Source: Candidatus Gastranaerophilales bacterium
Lineage (GTDB): Bacteria > Cyanobacteriota > Vampirovibrionia > Gastranaerophilales > Gastranaerophilaceae
DNA: 64,000 bases
Direction: 5' to 3'
Assembly: GCA_944325005.1 (NCBI GenBank)
Contig: CALUYO010000002.1
Location: 124,001 to 188,000 of the forward strand
Below the pieces are notes generated by a model that worked only from the letters and a program-made list of their open reading frames with translations, made no database searches and had not been told where the DNA came from. Shown piece after piece: positions 52,523 to 61,456 of this stretch (position 1 is the stretch's first letter; each line of letters opens with the position of its first letter). Both the position numbers and the translations under genes were made by a program.

Positions 52523-53437
52523 TTATATATTGTCAGGATTAAAGCGGGCGTCATGTTCGCATAAAGGTTCAAAAGTATAAATTTTTATATCCTTAAAATC
52601 CTTTTCACCTTTATTCTTTACAAGAATAGGGAAAGGATCAAATCCACCATTTTGATAAATACCATGCTGATGGCCGTCTTTAAAAAGATCCTGTTTCGCA
52701 ACTGCAGAAAGTTCACCCTTATCGTAAGCAAAATTATAACGAACTACACTCTCTGTGTCCTGATTGCTCCCGAGTTTATCTTTATATATCGTTCTTTCAA
52801 ACAGTTTTCCTTTTCTGTAGAAATCCTGATAATGAATTTGATTATTATCAGAAGTTCTAACAAAAAAGTTACGCTCAATTATATCCCTCATAAAAGGTTT
52901 ATAATTTTCAATAGTAATTTCTTTTGTAAGGAAATGTCTGTTTATTTCATCCGGTTTTTCAGATAGATGTTCAGCATCACCCTTAAACACTCTGTGAACA
53001 GTCGTTTTAGATTTTGCATCAAATTTTGAAACAACACGTCTATTAAGATTTCCATCTTTATCAAATATCAAAATATCACGAATAGTATCAACATCATCAT
53101 TTACCGGAGTAGAATATTGAACTTTAGTACCGCCATTTTTAAGCTTAATAACAAATTTCGAACTCAAGTCCTCAACATCAGATTTTAACTTTGATAAGGT
53201 CTTATTTATCAAATTATCAGCTTCATTTATCACAACTGGTTTATTTTCGACAGCAGCCTGCGGCTTACGCCTAAAAATAAAATATGAGACCAGTCCTATA
53301 GCAGCCGAACTGCTGATACCAATAGCCAATTTATATGAATTGTCCATTTTTTTCTTATCAGAAGCCCCCTCCTGAACTGATTGGATAACTCCTTGATTAT
53401 TGCTAAATGTTATACTATTTAAAGGTGAAATTCGCAT
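52523..53437 (-). CDS. Lineage-specific single-pass membrane protein after obgE
   Basis: A 304-residue protein not recognised by family. It starts MRISPLNSITFSNNQG, a variant of the N-terminal motif seen in other unknown proteins here. One membrane helix (about 36-53, KLAIGISSSAAIGLVSYF) is followed by a basic stop-transfer RRK. The rest is a charged domain with repeated D-x-D-G-N-L and Y-R-K-G-K-L strands, like the short beta units of toxin-immunity or MORN-type repeats; this is only a resemblance. The start is ATG 53437, 32 nt after the obgE stop, with no good ribosome site. Probably co-transcribed with obgE. Confidence 0.75.
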   Translation of the reverse strand: MRISPLNSITFSNNQGVIQSVQEGASDKKKMDNSYKLAIGISSSAAIGLVSYFIFRRKPQAAVENKPVVINEADNLINKTLSKLKSDVEDLSSKFVIKLKNGGTKVQYSTPVNDDVDTIRDILIFDKDGNLNRRVVSKFDAKSKTTVHRVFKGDAEHLSEKPDEINRHFLTKEITIENYKPFMRDIIERNFFVRTSDNNQIHYQDFYRKGKLFERTIYKDKLGSNQDTESVVRYNFAYDKGELSAVAKQDLFKDGHQHGIYQNGGFDPFPILVKNKGEKDFKDIKIYTFEPLCEHDARFNPDNI

Positions 53438-53469
53438 GCTAATATAAAACCCGAACAAAATATTTTTTG

Positions 53470-54753
53470 CTACCCGAAAATTTCATCTGAATAGAAAACA
53501 AATTCAAGATGACCGATAATTATTGTATCACCGTCTTTAACGCCTTTTTTAGCGAGTTCATCAAAAACGCCCATACCCTTCATTATATTCTGGAAGCGTA
53601 TAACCTGCTCCGAATTTCTTTCGTCAGTAACGCCTGCAAGCCGTTCTATTTTACCGCCTTCTATAATAAATGTATCTTTTGCAACTTTAAAGATTTCAAA
53701 AGCAGTATCATCGTTATTATATGCTCCCAGATCCTCTTCAACAACAATTTCCGGAGATACTTTAGGTATTTCATCAACCTTATTTGCCATAAAATCAAGC
53801 AATTTATCAAGATTTTCACCTGTTACAGCAGAAATTTCAAATACATCAGGAGAAACTGCCTTGAACTGTTCAAAAAGTTCCTGTTTTCTATCAGCATCAA
53901 TTGCATCAACCTTATTTAAAGCCACAATCTGGTAAAGATTTGCGAGGTGTTCCGAATGTTTTTCCAATTCGAGATTAATCTTTTTGTAATTCTCGAACGG
54001 GTTTTCCTCGGATGCATCAACTAAATGAACAAGAAATCTGCATCTTTCAACATGGCGTAAAAAATCAAATCCGAGCCCGACGCCTTCAGAAGCACCTTCA
54101 ATAAGACCTGGAATATCCGCAACAACATACCCGTCACCGGAACGCTTTCTGACAACTCCTAAATTAGGAATTAAAGTTGTAAAAGGATAATCCGCAATTT
54201 TAGGTTTAGCAGAACTTATTCTGCTGATAAGTGTCGATTTTCCTGCATTAGGCATTCCAAGCAGACCTACATCAGCAATTAATTTTAATTCCAGGAATAA
54301 TTCGCGCTCAATAGGAGGCTCTCCCGGTTCACAGAATTGAGGAGCCCTTTTCTGTGCAGTCGCAAAACGTGCGTTACCTCTGCCGCCTCTTCCACCCTTG
54401 GCAACAAGAACTTTCTGTTCATGGGTAGTTAAATCAGCAATAATATTACCGGTTTTAATATCTTTTACAACGGTACCGACAGGGACTTTTATAAATAAGT
54501 CCTTTGCACAGGCTCCATGCATATTTTTAATTCCTCCGTTTTCTCCAGCTTCTGCCTTGAAAACAGATTTATGCTTAAAGTCCATCAATGTAGACATATT
54601 TTCATCCGCGACAAGATACACATCACCGCCTCTACCCCCGTCACCACCGGCAGGCCCGCCTTTATCAACATATTTTTCTCTGCGCCACGCAACCATTCCA
54701 TTTCCGCCGCGGCCAGATACTACTCTAATTTTACTCTTATCAATAAATTTCAT
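53470..54753 (-). CDS. obgE: GTPase Obg
   Basis: A 427-residue Obg GTPase involved in 50S ribosome assembly and stress control. The Gly-rich Obg fold (about 1-158) has SGRGGNGMVAWRREKYV and GRGGRGNARFATA. The G domain (about 159-330) has G1 GMPNAGKST, switch region DYPFTTL, G3 DIPGLIEGAS, G4 NKVD and G5 SAVTGENL. A C-terminal OCT domain (about 345-425) is present, as in many Firmicutes and Cyanobacteria relatives. It is divergent from tsaD. No clear Shine-Dalgarno precedes the ATG. Confidence 0.96.
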   Translation of the reverse strand: MKFIDKSKIRVVSGRGGNGMVAWRREKYVDKGGPAGGDGGRGGDVYLVADENMSTLMDFKHKSVFKAEAGENGGIKNMHGACAKDLFIKVPVGTVVKDIKTGNIIADLTTHEQKVLVAKGGRGGRGNARFATAQKRAPQFCEPGEPPIERELFLELKLIADVGLLGMPNAGKSTLISRISSAKPKIADYPFTTLIPNLGVVRKRSGDGYVVADIPGLIEGASEGVGLGFDFLRHVERCRFLVHLVDASEENPFENYKKINLELEKHSEHLANLYQIVALNKVDAIDADRKQELFEQFKAVSPDVFEISAVTGENLDKLLDFMANKVDEIPKVSPEIVVEEDLGAYNNDDTAFEIFKVAKDTFIIEGGKIERLAGVTDERNSEQVIRFQNIMKGMGVFDELAKKGVKDGDTIIIGHLEFVFYSDEIFG

Positions 54754-54782
54754 TTTTTATACCAAAACATATTATTCTGAAC

Positions 54783-54810
54783 TTGTTTCAGAATCTCTTT
54801 GTACTATAAT
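54783..54810 (+). promoter_or_regulatory. Promoter of tsaD with very short leader
   Basis: TTGTTT (54783-54788), a 16-nt spacer and TATAAT (54805-54810). The ATG at 54820 is 9 nt further on; no Shine-Dalgarno. Confidence 0.5.
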
Positions 54811-54819
54811 AATACTACT

Positions 54820-55875
54820 ATGAAAAATATAAAAAATAAATTATTCTCAAAGGAACCTGTAACAATCGGTCCTGAAAGCGGTTACGATAATTACATAATG
54901 GCGATAGAATCAAGCTGTGATGAAACAGCCTGCGCAATTGTAAAAAACGGTAGAGAAGTAATTGCCAATGTTGTTGCGTCCCAGATAAAAACTCACGCTC
55001 AATTTGGCGGAGTAATACCTGAAATTGCAGCAAGAGAACATCTTGACTCTATTAATATAGTTATAGATGAAGCTTTTAAGCAGGCAAATGAATGTGCAGG
55101 AATAAATCCACAAGATATAACAGCATTTGCAGGGACCGCAGGCCCAGGATTAGTCGGCTGTCTGCTTGTAGGGTTGAATGCGGCCAAAACACTTGCTTTG
55201 ACGTATGATAAACCGTTTATCGGAGTTAATCACCTTAATGCCCACCTTTGCGGTAATTATCTTGATACAGATTTAAAACCTCCATTTATGGCTCTTTTAG
55301 TAAGCGGCGGACACACGCAGATTATTGATGTCAAATCATATTCAGAGCAGAAAATAATTGGAGAAACTGTTGATGATGCGGTTGGAGAGGCATATGATAA
55401 AGTCGCTAGACTTATAGGGTTACCTTATCCGGGTGGACCAAGGTTAGATAAACTTGCACAAGAAGGAAATCCGCATGCATTTAAACTTCCAGAAGCACGA
55501 GTTGACGGTTACAATTTCAGCTTTAGCGGCTTGAAAACTGCTGTGTTAAGACTCGTTAAATCTTTTGACGGGCAAGAAATGCCTGTTAAAGATATTTGCG
55601 CAAGCTTTCAGGAAACAGTATCCTCAACCCTTTTGCATAAATTAAAAAAAGCACTTGAAACAAGCGGATACAAACAGGTTGTAATTGCTGGCGGAGTTGC
55701 GGCAAATTCAGAAATCAGAAAGAAAATATTTAATCTTGAAAATGAAGGCTACAAAGTTTTTGCCCCGCCGATGAAATATTGTACCGATAATGCTGCGATG
55801 GTGGCATCTTGTGCTTACTTTAATACCAACACTTTTGATGATGTAAATACCGAAGTTTTTTCAAGAGTAAATTAA
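54820..55875 (+). CDS. tsaD: tRNA N6-adenosine threonylcarbamoyltransferase
   Basis: A 351-residue TsaD that transfers threonylcarbamoyl to A37 of ANN-decoding tRNAs, with TsaB, TsaC and TsaE. Motifs are MAIESSCDETACAIV, GVIPEIAAREH, TAGPGLVGCLLVG, NHLNAHLCG with the metal histidines, LVSGGHTQI and GGVAANSEIRK. The chosen ATG gives 26 extra N-terminal residues before the usual start; an in-frame ATG at 54898 would give the standard start but has no ribosome site or promoter. The -10 box 9 nt before 54820 supports the longer form. Confidence 0.94.
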   Translation: MKNIKNKLFSKEPVTIGPESGYDNYIMAIESSCDETACAIVKNGREVIANVVASQIKTHAQFGGVIPEIAAREHLDSINIVIDEAFKQANECAGINPQDITAFAGTAGPGLVGCLLVGLNAAKTLALTYDKPFIGVNHLNAHLCGNYLDTDLKPPFMALLVSGGHTQIIDVKSYSEQKIIGETVDDAVGEAYDKVARLIGLPYPGGPRLDKLAQEGNPHAFKLPEARVDGYNFSFSGLKTAVLRLVKSFDGQEMPVKDICASFQETVSSTLLHKLKKALETSGYKQVVIAGGVAANSEIRKKIFNLENEGYKVFAPPMKYCTDNAAMVASCAYFNTNTFDDVNTEVFSRVN

Positions 55876-55983
55876 ATTGTTTACAATTGTAAATTTTACA
55901 CTTTAAAGTAGCAAAAAATTTTTTGGACTATATTTATTCTCTATAAAATCTTGGGAATAAAAAACTATACTATGAAACCTTTT

Positions 55984-56010
55984 TGCGGAAATAAACACAT
56001 TATTTCCGCA
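55984..56010 (+). terminator. Hairpin downstream of tsaD
   Basis: Perfect 11-bp arms TGCGGAAATAA / TTATTTCCGCA with an ACACA loop, followed by TTATTATTG. It lies 109 nt after tsaD and before the next gene, whose frame extends through it but whose real start is probably later. Confidence 0.65.
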
Positions 56011-56058
56011 TTATTATTGAAAAGAGCAAAAATTTTTTATTACGGTTTTTATAATATT

Positions 56059-56982
56059 ATGTTAAACATTCCACCTCAAAATTATAATTATAAACCGCAT
56101 TTTACCGGAGGAATTACCAGAAAACTCTGCAGAAATTACTACCATTGCGAGGCAGATGTTGTAGAAGTATTTAACAGACATCCTCAAAAAAATGGGATTG
56201 CCGGCGGACTTCCGATAAACTGGATAAAAAAAATTAATCCAGAAATAAAACGAGAAGCCGTAAAGAATATATACAGCCAATTCGCCTGTTTAACAGAAAC
56301 AGCAAAAACAAATCTTAAGCAGGCATCAGATATGCTTAATACAACCCTGCAAAGATACAAAATATTAACTCCTGGGCAAAGTTACAATATAGAAAAAATT
56401 GATGCTTCAGGCGCCTTGTACACTGAAAATGGCTATGTGCTATCAGGCAGCAATGCAGATAGTCTGTTTATTAAAGAATTTGCAGATTTAAGCCAAAAAT
56501 CTCAAAGACAATATCTCAGAATGACAGAAAGAAACGGAAAATTTGTAGAACTTGCACGCGCCCTGCAAATTAACAATCGGATAAAAGACAGGCATATAAT
56601 GCATACTTACTGGGGCGATACCCAAAAAGGATACATGGTAAGCGAATATGTAAAACCGTTGAAAGAAAGTAAATCTCCGGTTGAAATAAAAGAATTTTAT
56701 GACAATGAAAAAGCACTGATAAATGATTTAAATAAAAAATACGGTTTTACATTTGATGAAATAAAAAAATATAATGTAAAAACAGGATATGAATATAAAG
56801 ATAAATTTTATTCATATCCTGATGATTTAATCATTTATAACTATTTTTCAAATATGCTTGAAAAATACGGTTTGAAGCATCACGATTTGCAATACAATAC
56901 CGACAATTACATAGTTACAGCAGACAACAAAGGAAATCCGCTGTTAAAACTTATAGATTTTGGCGGAATATCTAAAATTTAA
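56059..56982 (+). CDS. Minimal protein-kinase-like protein with N-terminal Phe-x-Gly motif
   Basis: A 307-residue protein. The start MLNIPPQNYNYKPHFTGG carries the lineage motif. Kinase-like landmarks appear in order: Lys139 in SLFIKEF (like VAIK), GYMVSEYV (hinge-like), KHHDLQYNTDNYIV with Asp276 and Asn283 (like the HRDxxxxN loop with two extra residues), and IDFGG with Asp300 (DFG). The chain ends at residue 307, so the activation loop and C-lobe are missing, as in some minimal effector kinases. The fold assignment is inference from motifs. I start at 56059 because the longer frame (from 55951) runs through a terminator hairpin. The end overlaps the convergent gshB by 4 nt. Confidence 0.7.
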   Translation: MLNIPPQNYNYKPHFTGGITRKLCRNYYHCEADVVEVFNRHPQKNGIAGGLPINWIKKINPEIKREAVKNIYSQFACLTETAKTNLKQASDMLNTTLQRYKILTPGQSYNIEKIDASGALYTENGYVLSGSNADSLFIKEFADLSQKSQRQYLRMTERNGKFVELARALQINNRIKDRHIMHTYWGDTQKGYMVSEYVKPLKESKSPVEIKEFYDNEKALINDLNKKYGFTFDEIKKYNVKTGYEYKDKFYSYPDDLIIYNYFSNMLEKYGLKHHDLQYNTDNYIVTADNKGNPLLKLIDFGGISKI

Positions 56983-57938
56983 GCTACATTTGCGTATAAT
57001 TTAGAAAGAATAAATTCTGTAATCTTCTTTTCTAATTCACACCCAAAGTGTCCGTTAATCTCTTTTATGAAATAACACGGACTTGTAACATTAATTTCAA
57101 TAATCTGCTCATCAATAACATCGAGTCCGACAAGAGGCAACCCCAGTTTATTCAACTCTTTTGCGACAGGAATAAATTTTTCTTTTTCAGCGGGAGTAAG
57201 TTCTGCTTTTACAAGATTGCTGTCGCAGTGTTCATTAAATTTAAAATCATCATTTGATGGAAGTTTCTGCACACACACATCAAGGACTTCATCTCCCAGA
57301 AACATAACACGTTTATCGCCAAATCTTGCTTTAGGAATATATTTCTGTACCATAATAAGCTTTGTTTGATTTTGCGTCATTGTATTAATAATTACGGCAG
57401 TATTTTTATCTCCGTTTTTGAGTGTCATAACCCCGGAGCCGAAACAGCCGTTCAGAGGTTTTAAGACAATTTCATCATGCTTCTTTAAAAATGCTATAAT
57501 ATCTGCTTTGGAAGATGTTACAATATTTTCAGGCATCAAATCAAGGAATTTGACCGTATGCATTTTTTCATTGAAATTGCGAATAGCCTTCGGGTCATTC
57601 AGTATCAACGTCTTATTTCTGTCGACAAAGTCAAATATATAAGTAGCGTTTATATAATCCAAATCCACAGGCGGATCCGGTCTAAACATTACTAGAGAAA
57701 AATCGTTAATCTTTTTTGTTTTTAATGCCTTATCGTAAAATATATTTCCATTTTTTTCATAAGCTTCATAGCAATGAGCATAAGGAATACCGCTAACCAG
57801 AGCCAGATTATTGATAGTTGTAATCCAGACATTTTTATTTTCAAATAAAAGTTCTCTAATCATCCAGAAATTTGTGACAAGATTATTAAACTCAAAATAT
57901 TTGAGTTCAATTCTGTCTATAACAAATAAAATATCCAT
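56979..57938 (-). CDS. gshB: Glutathione synthetase (ATP-grasp)
   Basis: A 319-residue GshB-type ATP-grasp ligase joining gamma-glutamylcysteine and glycine. FRPDPPVDLDYINATYIFD and NDPKAIRNFNEKM mark the N-terminal substrate domain. IVLKPLNGCFGSGV is the ATP-binding part, and LVGLDVIDEQIIEINVTSP carries the metal-binding residues. gshA is not in the window. In this lineage it may serve glutathione or a related thiol. GGAG lies 7 nt before the ATG. It is convergent with the kinase-like gene. Confidence 0.92.
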   Translation of the reverse strand: MDILFVIDRIELKYFEFNNLVTNFWMIRELLFENKNVWITTINNLALVSGIPYAHCYEAYEKNGNIFYDKALKTKKINDFSLVMFRPDPPVDLDYINATYIFDFVDRNKTLILNDPKAIRNFNEKMHTVKFLDLMPENIVTSSKADIIAFLKKHDEIVLKPLNGCFGSGVMTLKNGDKNTAVIINTMTQNQTKLIMVQKYIPKARFGDKRVMFLGDEVLDVCVQKLPSNDDFKFNEHCDSNLVKAELTPAEKEKFIPVAKELNKLGLPLVGLDVIDEQIIEINVTSPCYFIKEINGHFGCELEKKITEFILSKLYANVA

Positions 57939-58000
57939 TTTTAATCTCCACTTCGCTTTCAGTTTACATCAAGAATAATTCAGGACAATAGAGAAGCGGG

Positions 58001-58663
58001 CTAATCAACTTTTTCAGGGTTTAAAATTACACAATTAGAATTATTAATCTGAATCAGTTTCATAAATTTTTCTAAATCCGCCTGAATTTCAGGGAAAGTA
58101 TTGTAATGCATCGGGATTACTGTTTGAGCACCTATCCAGTCTGCAGCAACTGCAGCGTGCTCTGCATCCATTGTATAATGACCGCCTATTGGAAGAAGTG
58201 CAATATTAGGTCTGTACAGTTCTTTTATAGTTTTCATCTCAGTGGTTAATGCAGTATCGCCGGCATGATAAATGCGAAGCTTCTCAATATCAAACACAAT
58301 TCCGGCAGGTTCACCTGCATATCTTCCGTCAGGTAATGAACTTGTATGGAACGCCGGAACAAATACAACTCTGCCCCAATCATAATTAATCCATCCGCCG
58401 AAATTTACTGCTTGAACTTTACAGCCCTGTTCTTTACAATATTGAGCGAGTTCAACTATAGCTGTAATTGTTGCATCCTTTTCTTTTGCGATTTCAATAG
58501 CCTGTCCGAGATGATCGCCATGTGCATGGGTTAAAAATATATCTGTAATATTAGCTTTACGCCAGTCATATTTAGGGTTAACATCTACATAAGGGTCAAC
58601 CATAATTGAATTATCCTTTAATTTAAATTCAAACGCGCTATGTCCGATATACTTCAAATCCAT
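58001..58663 (-). CDS. UPF0173 metal-dependent hydrolase (MBL fold)
   Basis: A 220-residue metallo-beta-lactamase-fold hydrolase of the UPF0173 family. The metal motif is THAHGDHLG, with further ligands in FHTSSLPD (His), YHAGDTAL (Asp) and IPMHYNTFP (His). The substrate is unknown. AAGGAG lies 8 nt before the ATG. It is divergent from ribD. Confidence 0.93.
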   Translation of the reverse strand: MDLKYIGHSAFEFKLKDNSIMVDPYVDVNPKYDWRKANITDIFLTHAHGDHLGQAIEIAKEKDATITAIVELAQYCKEQGCKVQAVNFGGWINYDWGRVVFVPAFHTSSLPDGRYAGEPAGIVFDIEKLRIYHAGDTALTTEMKTIKELYRPNIALLPIGGHYTMDAEHAAVAADWIGAQTVIPMHYNTFPEIQADLEKFMKLIQINNSNCVILNPEKVD

Positions 58664-58684
58664 AATAAATACTCCTTCTTTTCA

Positions 58685-58713
58685 TTTCAATATAGCAAAT
58701 TTTATAGTAGAAT
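58685..58713 (+). promoter_or_regulatory. Possible leaderless promoter of ribD
   Basis: TTTCAA (58685-58690), a 17-nt spacer and TAGAAT (58708-58713). The ATG follows after 6 nt (GCAATT) and has no Shine-Dalgarno. Confidence 0.45.
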
Positions 58714-58719
58714 GCAATT

Positions 58720-59763
58720 ATGCAATATAACTTATTAATGCAAAAATGTATAGAACTTGCAAGGCAAGCAGAAGGGTTAACTTCACCCAATCCTCTTGTA
58801 GGATGTGTTGTTCTCGATAAAAACGGAAACGAAATTTCGACAGGCTATCACCATAAATACGGGGATAACCACGCAGAACGGGATGCACTTTTAAAACTTC
58901 AAAACGGAGAAGAAAACGAAGGAACACTTATTGTAAATTTAGAACCCTGCTCGCACTACGGAAAAACTCCCCCTTGTGCAGATTTAATAATAGAACGCGG
59001 GATAAAAAAAGTTGTTATAGGAATGCGCGATGTAAACCCTATTGTAGCAGGAAACGGAATTAGAAAATTAAAAAATGCAGGGATTGAAGTAATAGAGAAC
59101 GTTCTTGAAAATGAATGCAAAGCATTAAACGAAATATTTATAAAAAACATGACAAAAAACGAAGTTTTTGTTGCGCTAAAAACCGCCGCAACTCTGGACG
59201 GGAAAATTGCGGCTTCAAACGGATCTTCCAAATGGATAACATCTGATAAGGCACGTGAAGAAGTAAAAAAAATAAGAAACCGCTATGATGCAATTTTAAC
59301 GACATCTTCAACAATTCTTGCCGATAATCCGACAATGGCGCATAGAAAAAAAATTATTCTGGACAGAGAGTTAAAAACAAATCTTGAAGCTCCAATATAC
59401 AAAGACGGTGAAATTTACTTATTTAACGCAACTCTTGATATGTTTGAAGGCGGAATAAATTTCATAAAAACGCCAGTAAAAGATGAAAGACTTGATTTGA
59501 AGTTCATACTAAATAAAGCTTATGAGCTTGGTATAAAAAGCGTTTTAGTCGAAAGCGGCGGACATCTGAACGGAGAAATTTTAAAATACACAGACAAAAT
59601 TTATCATTTTATCGCACCAAAAATTACAGGCGATAACAGCTCCTTATCCTGCTTTGATTTCAGAAAAATAGACAGTATAAATGACAGCTTTAATTTTAAA
59701 ATTGCACAAATTGGCACTTTTGAACCCGATATTTTATTAACTTACTATCCTATTTCAAAATAA
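58720..59763 (+). CDS. ribD: Riboflavin biosynthesis deaminase/reductase
   Basis: A 347-residue bifunctional enzyme for the second and third steps of riboflavin synthesis. The N-terminal deaminase domain (about 1-145) has the zinc motif HAERDAL and PCSHYGKTPPCADLI. The C-terminal reductase domain (about 150-345) has ALKTAATLDGKIA, SKWITSDKAREEVKKIRNRY and LVESGGHLNGEIL. It is slightly shorter than the usual 360-370 residues. No other rib gene is adjacent. The MEMO-AMMECR1 gene follows after 24 nt but has its own -10 box. Confidence 0.95.
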   Translation: MQYNLLMQKCIELARQAEGLTSPNPLVGCVVLDKNGNEISTGYHHKYGDNHAERDALLKLQNGEENEGTLIVNLEPCSHYGKTPPCADLIIERGIKKVVIGMRDVNPIVAGNGIRKLKNAGIEVIENVLENECKALNEIFIKNMTKNEVFVALKTAATLDGKIAASNGSSKWITSDKAREEVKKIRNRYDAILTTSSTILADNPTMAHRKKIILDRELKTNLEAPIYKDGEIYLFNATLDMFEGGINFIKTPVKDERLDLKFILNKAYELGIKSVLVESGGHLNGEILKYTDKIYHFIAPKITGDNSSLSCFDFRKIDSINDSFNFKIAQIGTFEPDILLTYYPISK

Positions 59764-59780
59764 TAAAAAAGTTGTATAAT
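59753..59780 (+). promoter_or_regulatory. Leaderless promoter of the MEMO-AMMECR1 gene
   Basis: TTTCAA (59753-59758), a 16-nt spacer and TATAAT (59775-59780). The ATG at 59788 follows after 7 nt. The -35 lies in the last codons of ribD. Confidence 0.5.
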
Positions 59781-59787
59781 AGATTTT

Positions 59788-61110
59788 ATGAAGAAAAGAG
59801 CAACAGCTGCAGGAACATTTTATCCTGCGGGGAAAACTGAATTAGAAAACCTTATAAAAAGTTACGAAATTAAAGAACCCAAATATTATTCAAGAGCTGT
59901 AATTGTACCGCATGCAGGATATGCATACTCGGGCATGCTTTCTGCAAACGGGATACAGCGTATAAAAAAAGAGGCAAAAAATGTTTTCATATTCGCACCG
60001 GCACATTATGAACGAATTTTTGGTTGTGCAGTCTGCAATTACGATGAATTTGAAACACCGTTAGGAAATATAAAAGTCAATAAAGAATTAACACAGAAAA
60101 TTGCAGAATTTTGCGACTGTAATACTGCTGACTTCGCATTTGAAAAAGAGCACTCAATAGAAGTTCAACTGCCTTTAATTAAATATTTTTTACCTAATGC
60201 ACAAATTGTATCTGTTCTATACGGATGCGAAAATTTTAAAAATTTGTGTGAAACTATAGAACACTTCTGGAAAGATGAAGATAACGTTTTCATAATATCA
60301 AGCGATTTAAGTCATTTTTATCCCGAAAAAGAGGCTTTTAAAATAGACAATTACACGGCAAAAATGATTGAAGAAAACAATCTGTCAAATTTTGAGCAGG
60401 AGCAGGCCTGCGGGGCAGTAGGGATTTGCGGGCTTATTGAATTTGCTAAAAAGAAAAATTTTTCTCTCATAAGAGCCGGGCTCACAAATTCTGCAGCGGC
60501 AACAGGTGATTCGTCGCGCGTTGTTGGTTACGGAAGCTGGTTTTTATATGATGGAGAAAAAAATAATTATATAAAAAAATATTACACTGATTTTGTCAAG
60601 AAAATTTGTAAAGACAGCATCTTATCCGGGCTGCAGTTAGGACAAACTCAAATAAACAACTATGACTGCGTTTTCGAGGAATACGGAGCTTCATTTGTTA
60701 CACTTGAACTGGACGGGATTTTACGCGGATGTATCGGTTCAATTATTGCGCATAAACCTCTTATAAAAGATTTAATCCATAATGCGCATGCAGCGGCTTT
60801 TTCAGATCCCAGATTTCCTGCTCTTACTCTGAATGAGTACGAAAAAATAACAATAGGTATTTCACTCCTTTCAAAACCTCACAGAATTGAATTTGAAACA
60901 GAAGAAGAACTTTTAGAAGAATTAACGCCTGCTGTTGACGGACTGATAATCCGTGACGGGAATTATCAAGCGGTATTTTTACCTGAAGTCTGGGAGCAGC
61001 TGCCTGATAAAAATGAATTTTTGGAACAGCTAAAACTCAAAGCAGGATTGCAAAAAGACTATTTTTCAGAAAGTTTTGAAGCCTTTAAATTTAAAACGAC
61101 AAAAATTTAG
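59788..61110 (+). CDS. AmmeMemoRadiSam system proteins B and A fused (MEMO-AMMECR1)
   Basis: A 440-residue fusion. The MEMO half (about 1-265) has RATAAGTFYPAG, VPHAGYAYSGML, EHSIEVQLPLI and SSDLSHFYP, the metal-binding class III dioxygenase-like fold. The AMMECR1 half (about 270-435) has LDGILRGCIGSI and HAAAFSDPRFPALT. The AmmeMemoRadiSam system normally also has a radical SAM protein, which is not in the window. Its chemistry is undefined. The start has a leaderless promoter. A divergent AMMECR1-like domain occurs in the gene at 14332-16197, which may be linked. Confidence 0.93.
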   Translation: MKKRATAAGTFYPAGKTELENLIKSYEIKEPKYYSRAVIVPHAGYAYSGMLSANGIQRIKKEAKNVFIFAPAHYERIFGCAVCNYDEFETPLGNIKVNKELTQKIAEFCDCNTADFAFEKEHSIEVQLPLIKYFLPNAQIVSVLYGCENFKNLCETIEHFWKDEDNVFIISSDLSHFYPEKEAFKIDNYTAKMIEENNLSNFEQEQACGAVGICGLIEFAKKKNFSLIRAGLTNSAAATGDSSRVVGYGSWFLYDGEKNNYIKKYYTDFVKKICKDSILSGLQLGQTQINNYDCVFEEYGASFVTLELDGILRGCIGSIIAHKPLIKDLIHNAHAAAFSDPRFPALTLNEYEKITIGISLLSKPHRIEFETEEELLEELTPAVDGLIIRDGNYQAVFLPEVWEQLPDKNEFLEQLKLKAGLQKDYFSESFEAFKFKTTKI

Positions 61111-61445
61111 CCTACAATATCAATCTTTTTACCATAGTATAACTGATCGCTTATTGCATCTGCGGTTTTATTTGATGACATCCAAATTGCAGCCTGCATA
61201 GCAGATTTATGCATTTTCTCCTGATTTAAAGATAATTTTTTTAAATTATTTTTCAGCTCTTTTTGTCTGTCATACTGTTTATGAGCTAAATCGTGCAACA
61301 TCTCCTTCTGTTCACAAAGCATATCATATATAACAGCCATTTTAGCACTCTCAGATAAAAGGCGAAACTCCTCTTTACCGGACTCAACTTGTTGTGTTGC
61401 ATAATGTTTTCCAAAATTAACAGAATTTATGTTTTGAATTTTCAA
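61107..61445 (-). CDS. Small unknown coiled-coil protein after dnaX, TTG start
   Basis: A 112-residue protein beginning MKIQNINSVNFGKHYA, again the N-terminal Phe-Gly type motif. The rest is strongly helical and charged (MLCEQKEMLHDLAHKQYDRQ), probably a coiled coil. It is not YbaB, the usual neighbour of dnaX. The start is TTG at 61445, fixed by a perfect AAGGAGG 6 nt upstream. It follows dnaX after 11 nt and is probably co-transcribed. The stop overlaps the convergent MEMO-AMMECR1 gene by 4 nt. Confidence 0.85.
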   Translation of the reverse strand: MKIQNINSVNFGKHYATQQVESGKEEFRLLSESAKMAVIYDMLCEQKEMLHDLAHKQYDRQKELKNNLKKLSLNQEKMHKSAMQAAIWMSSNKTADAISDQLYYGKKIDIVG

Positions 61446-61456
61446 ACTTTACCTCC

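Noticed and set aside
55951-56058. Longer start for the kinase-like gene at 55951
   Set aside because: The extension runs through a perfect 11-bp hairpin (55984-56010) that fits a terminator, and the ATG at 56059 gives the N-terminal motif shared with other proteins.
61107-61445. Small gene after dnaX as ybaB
   Set aside because: Sequence shows none of the YbaB pattern; position alone is not enough.
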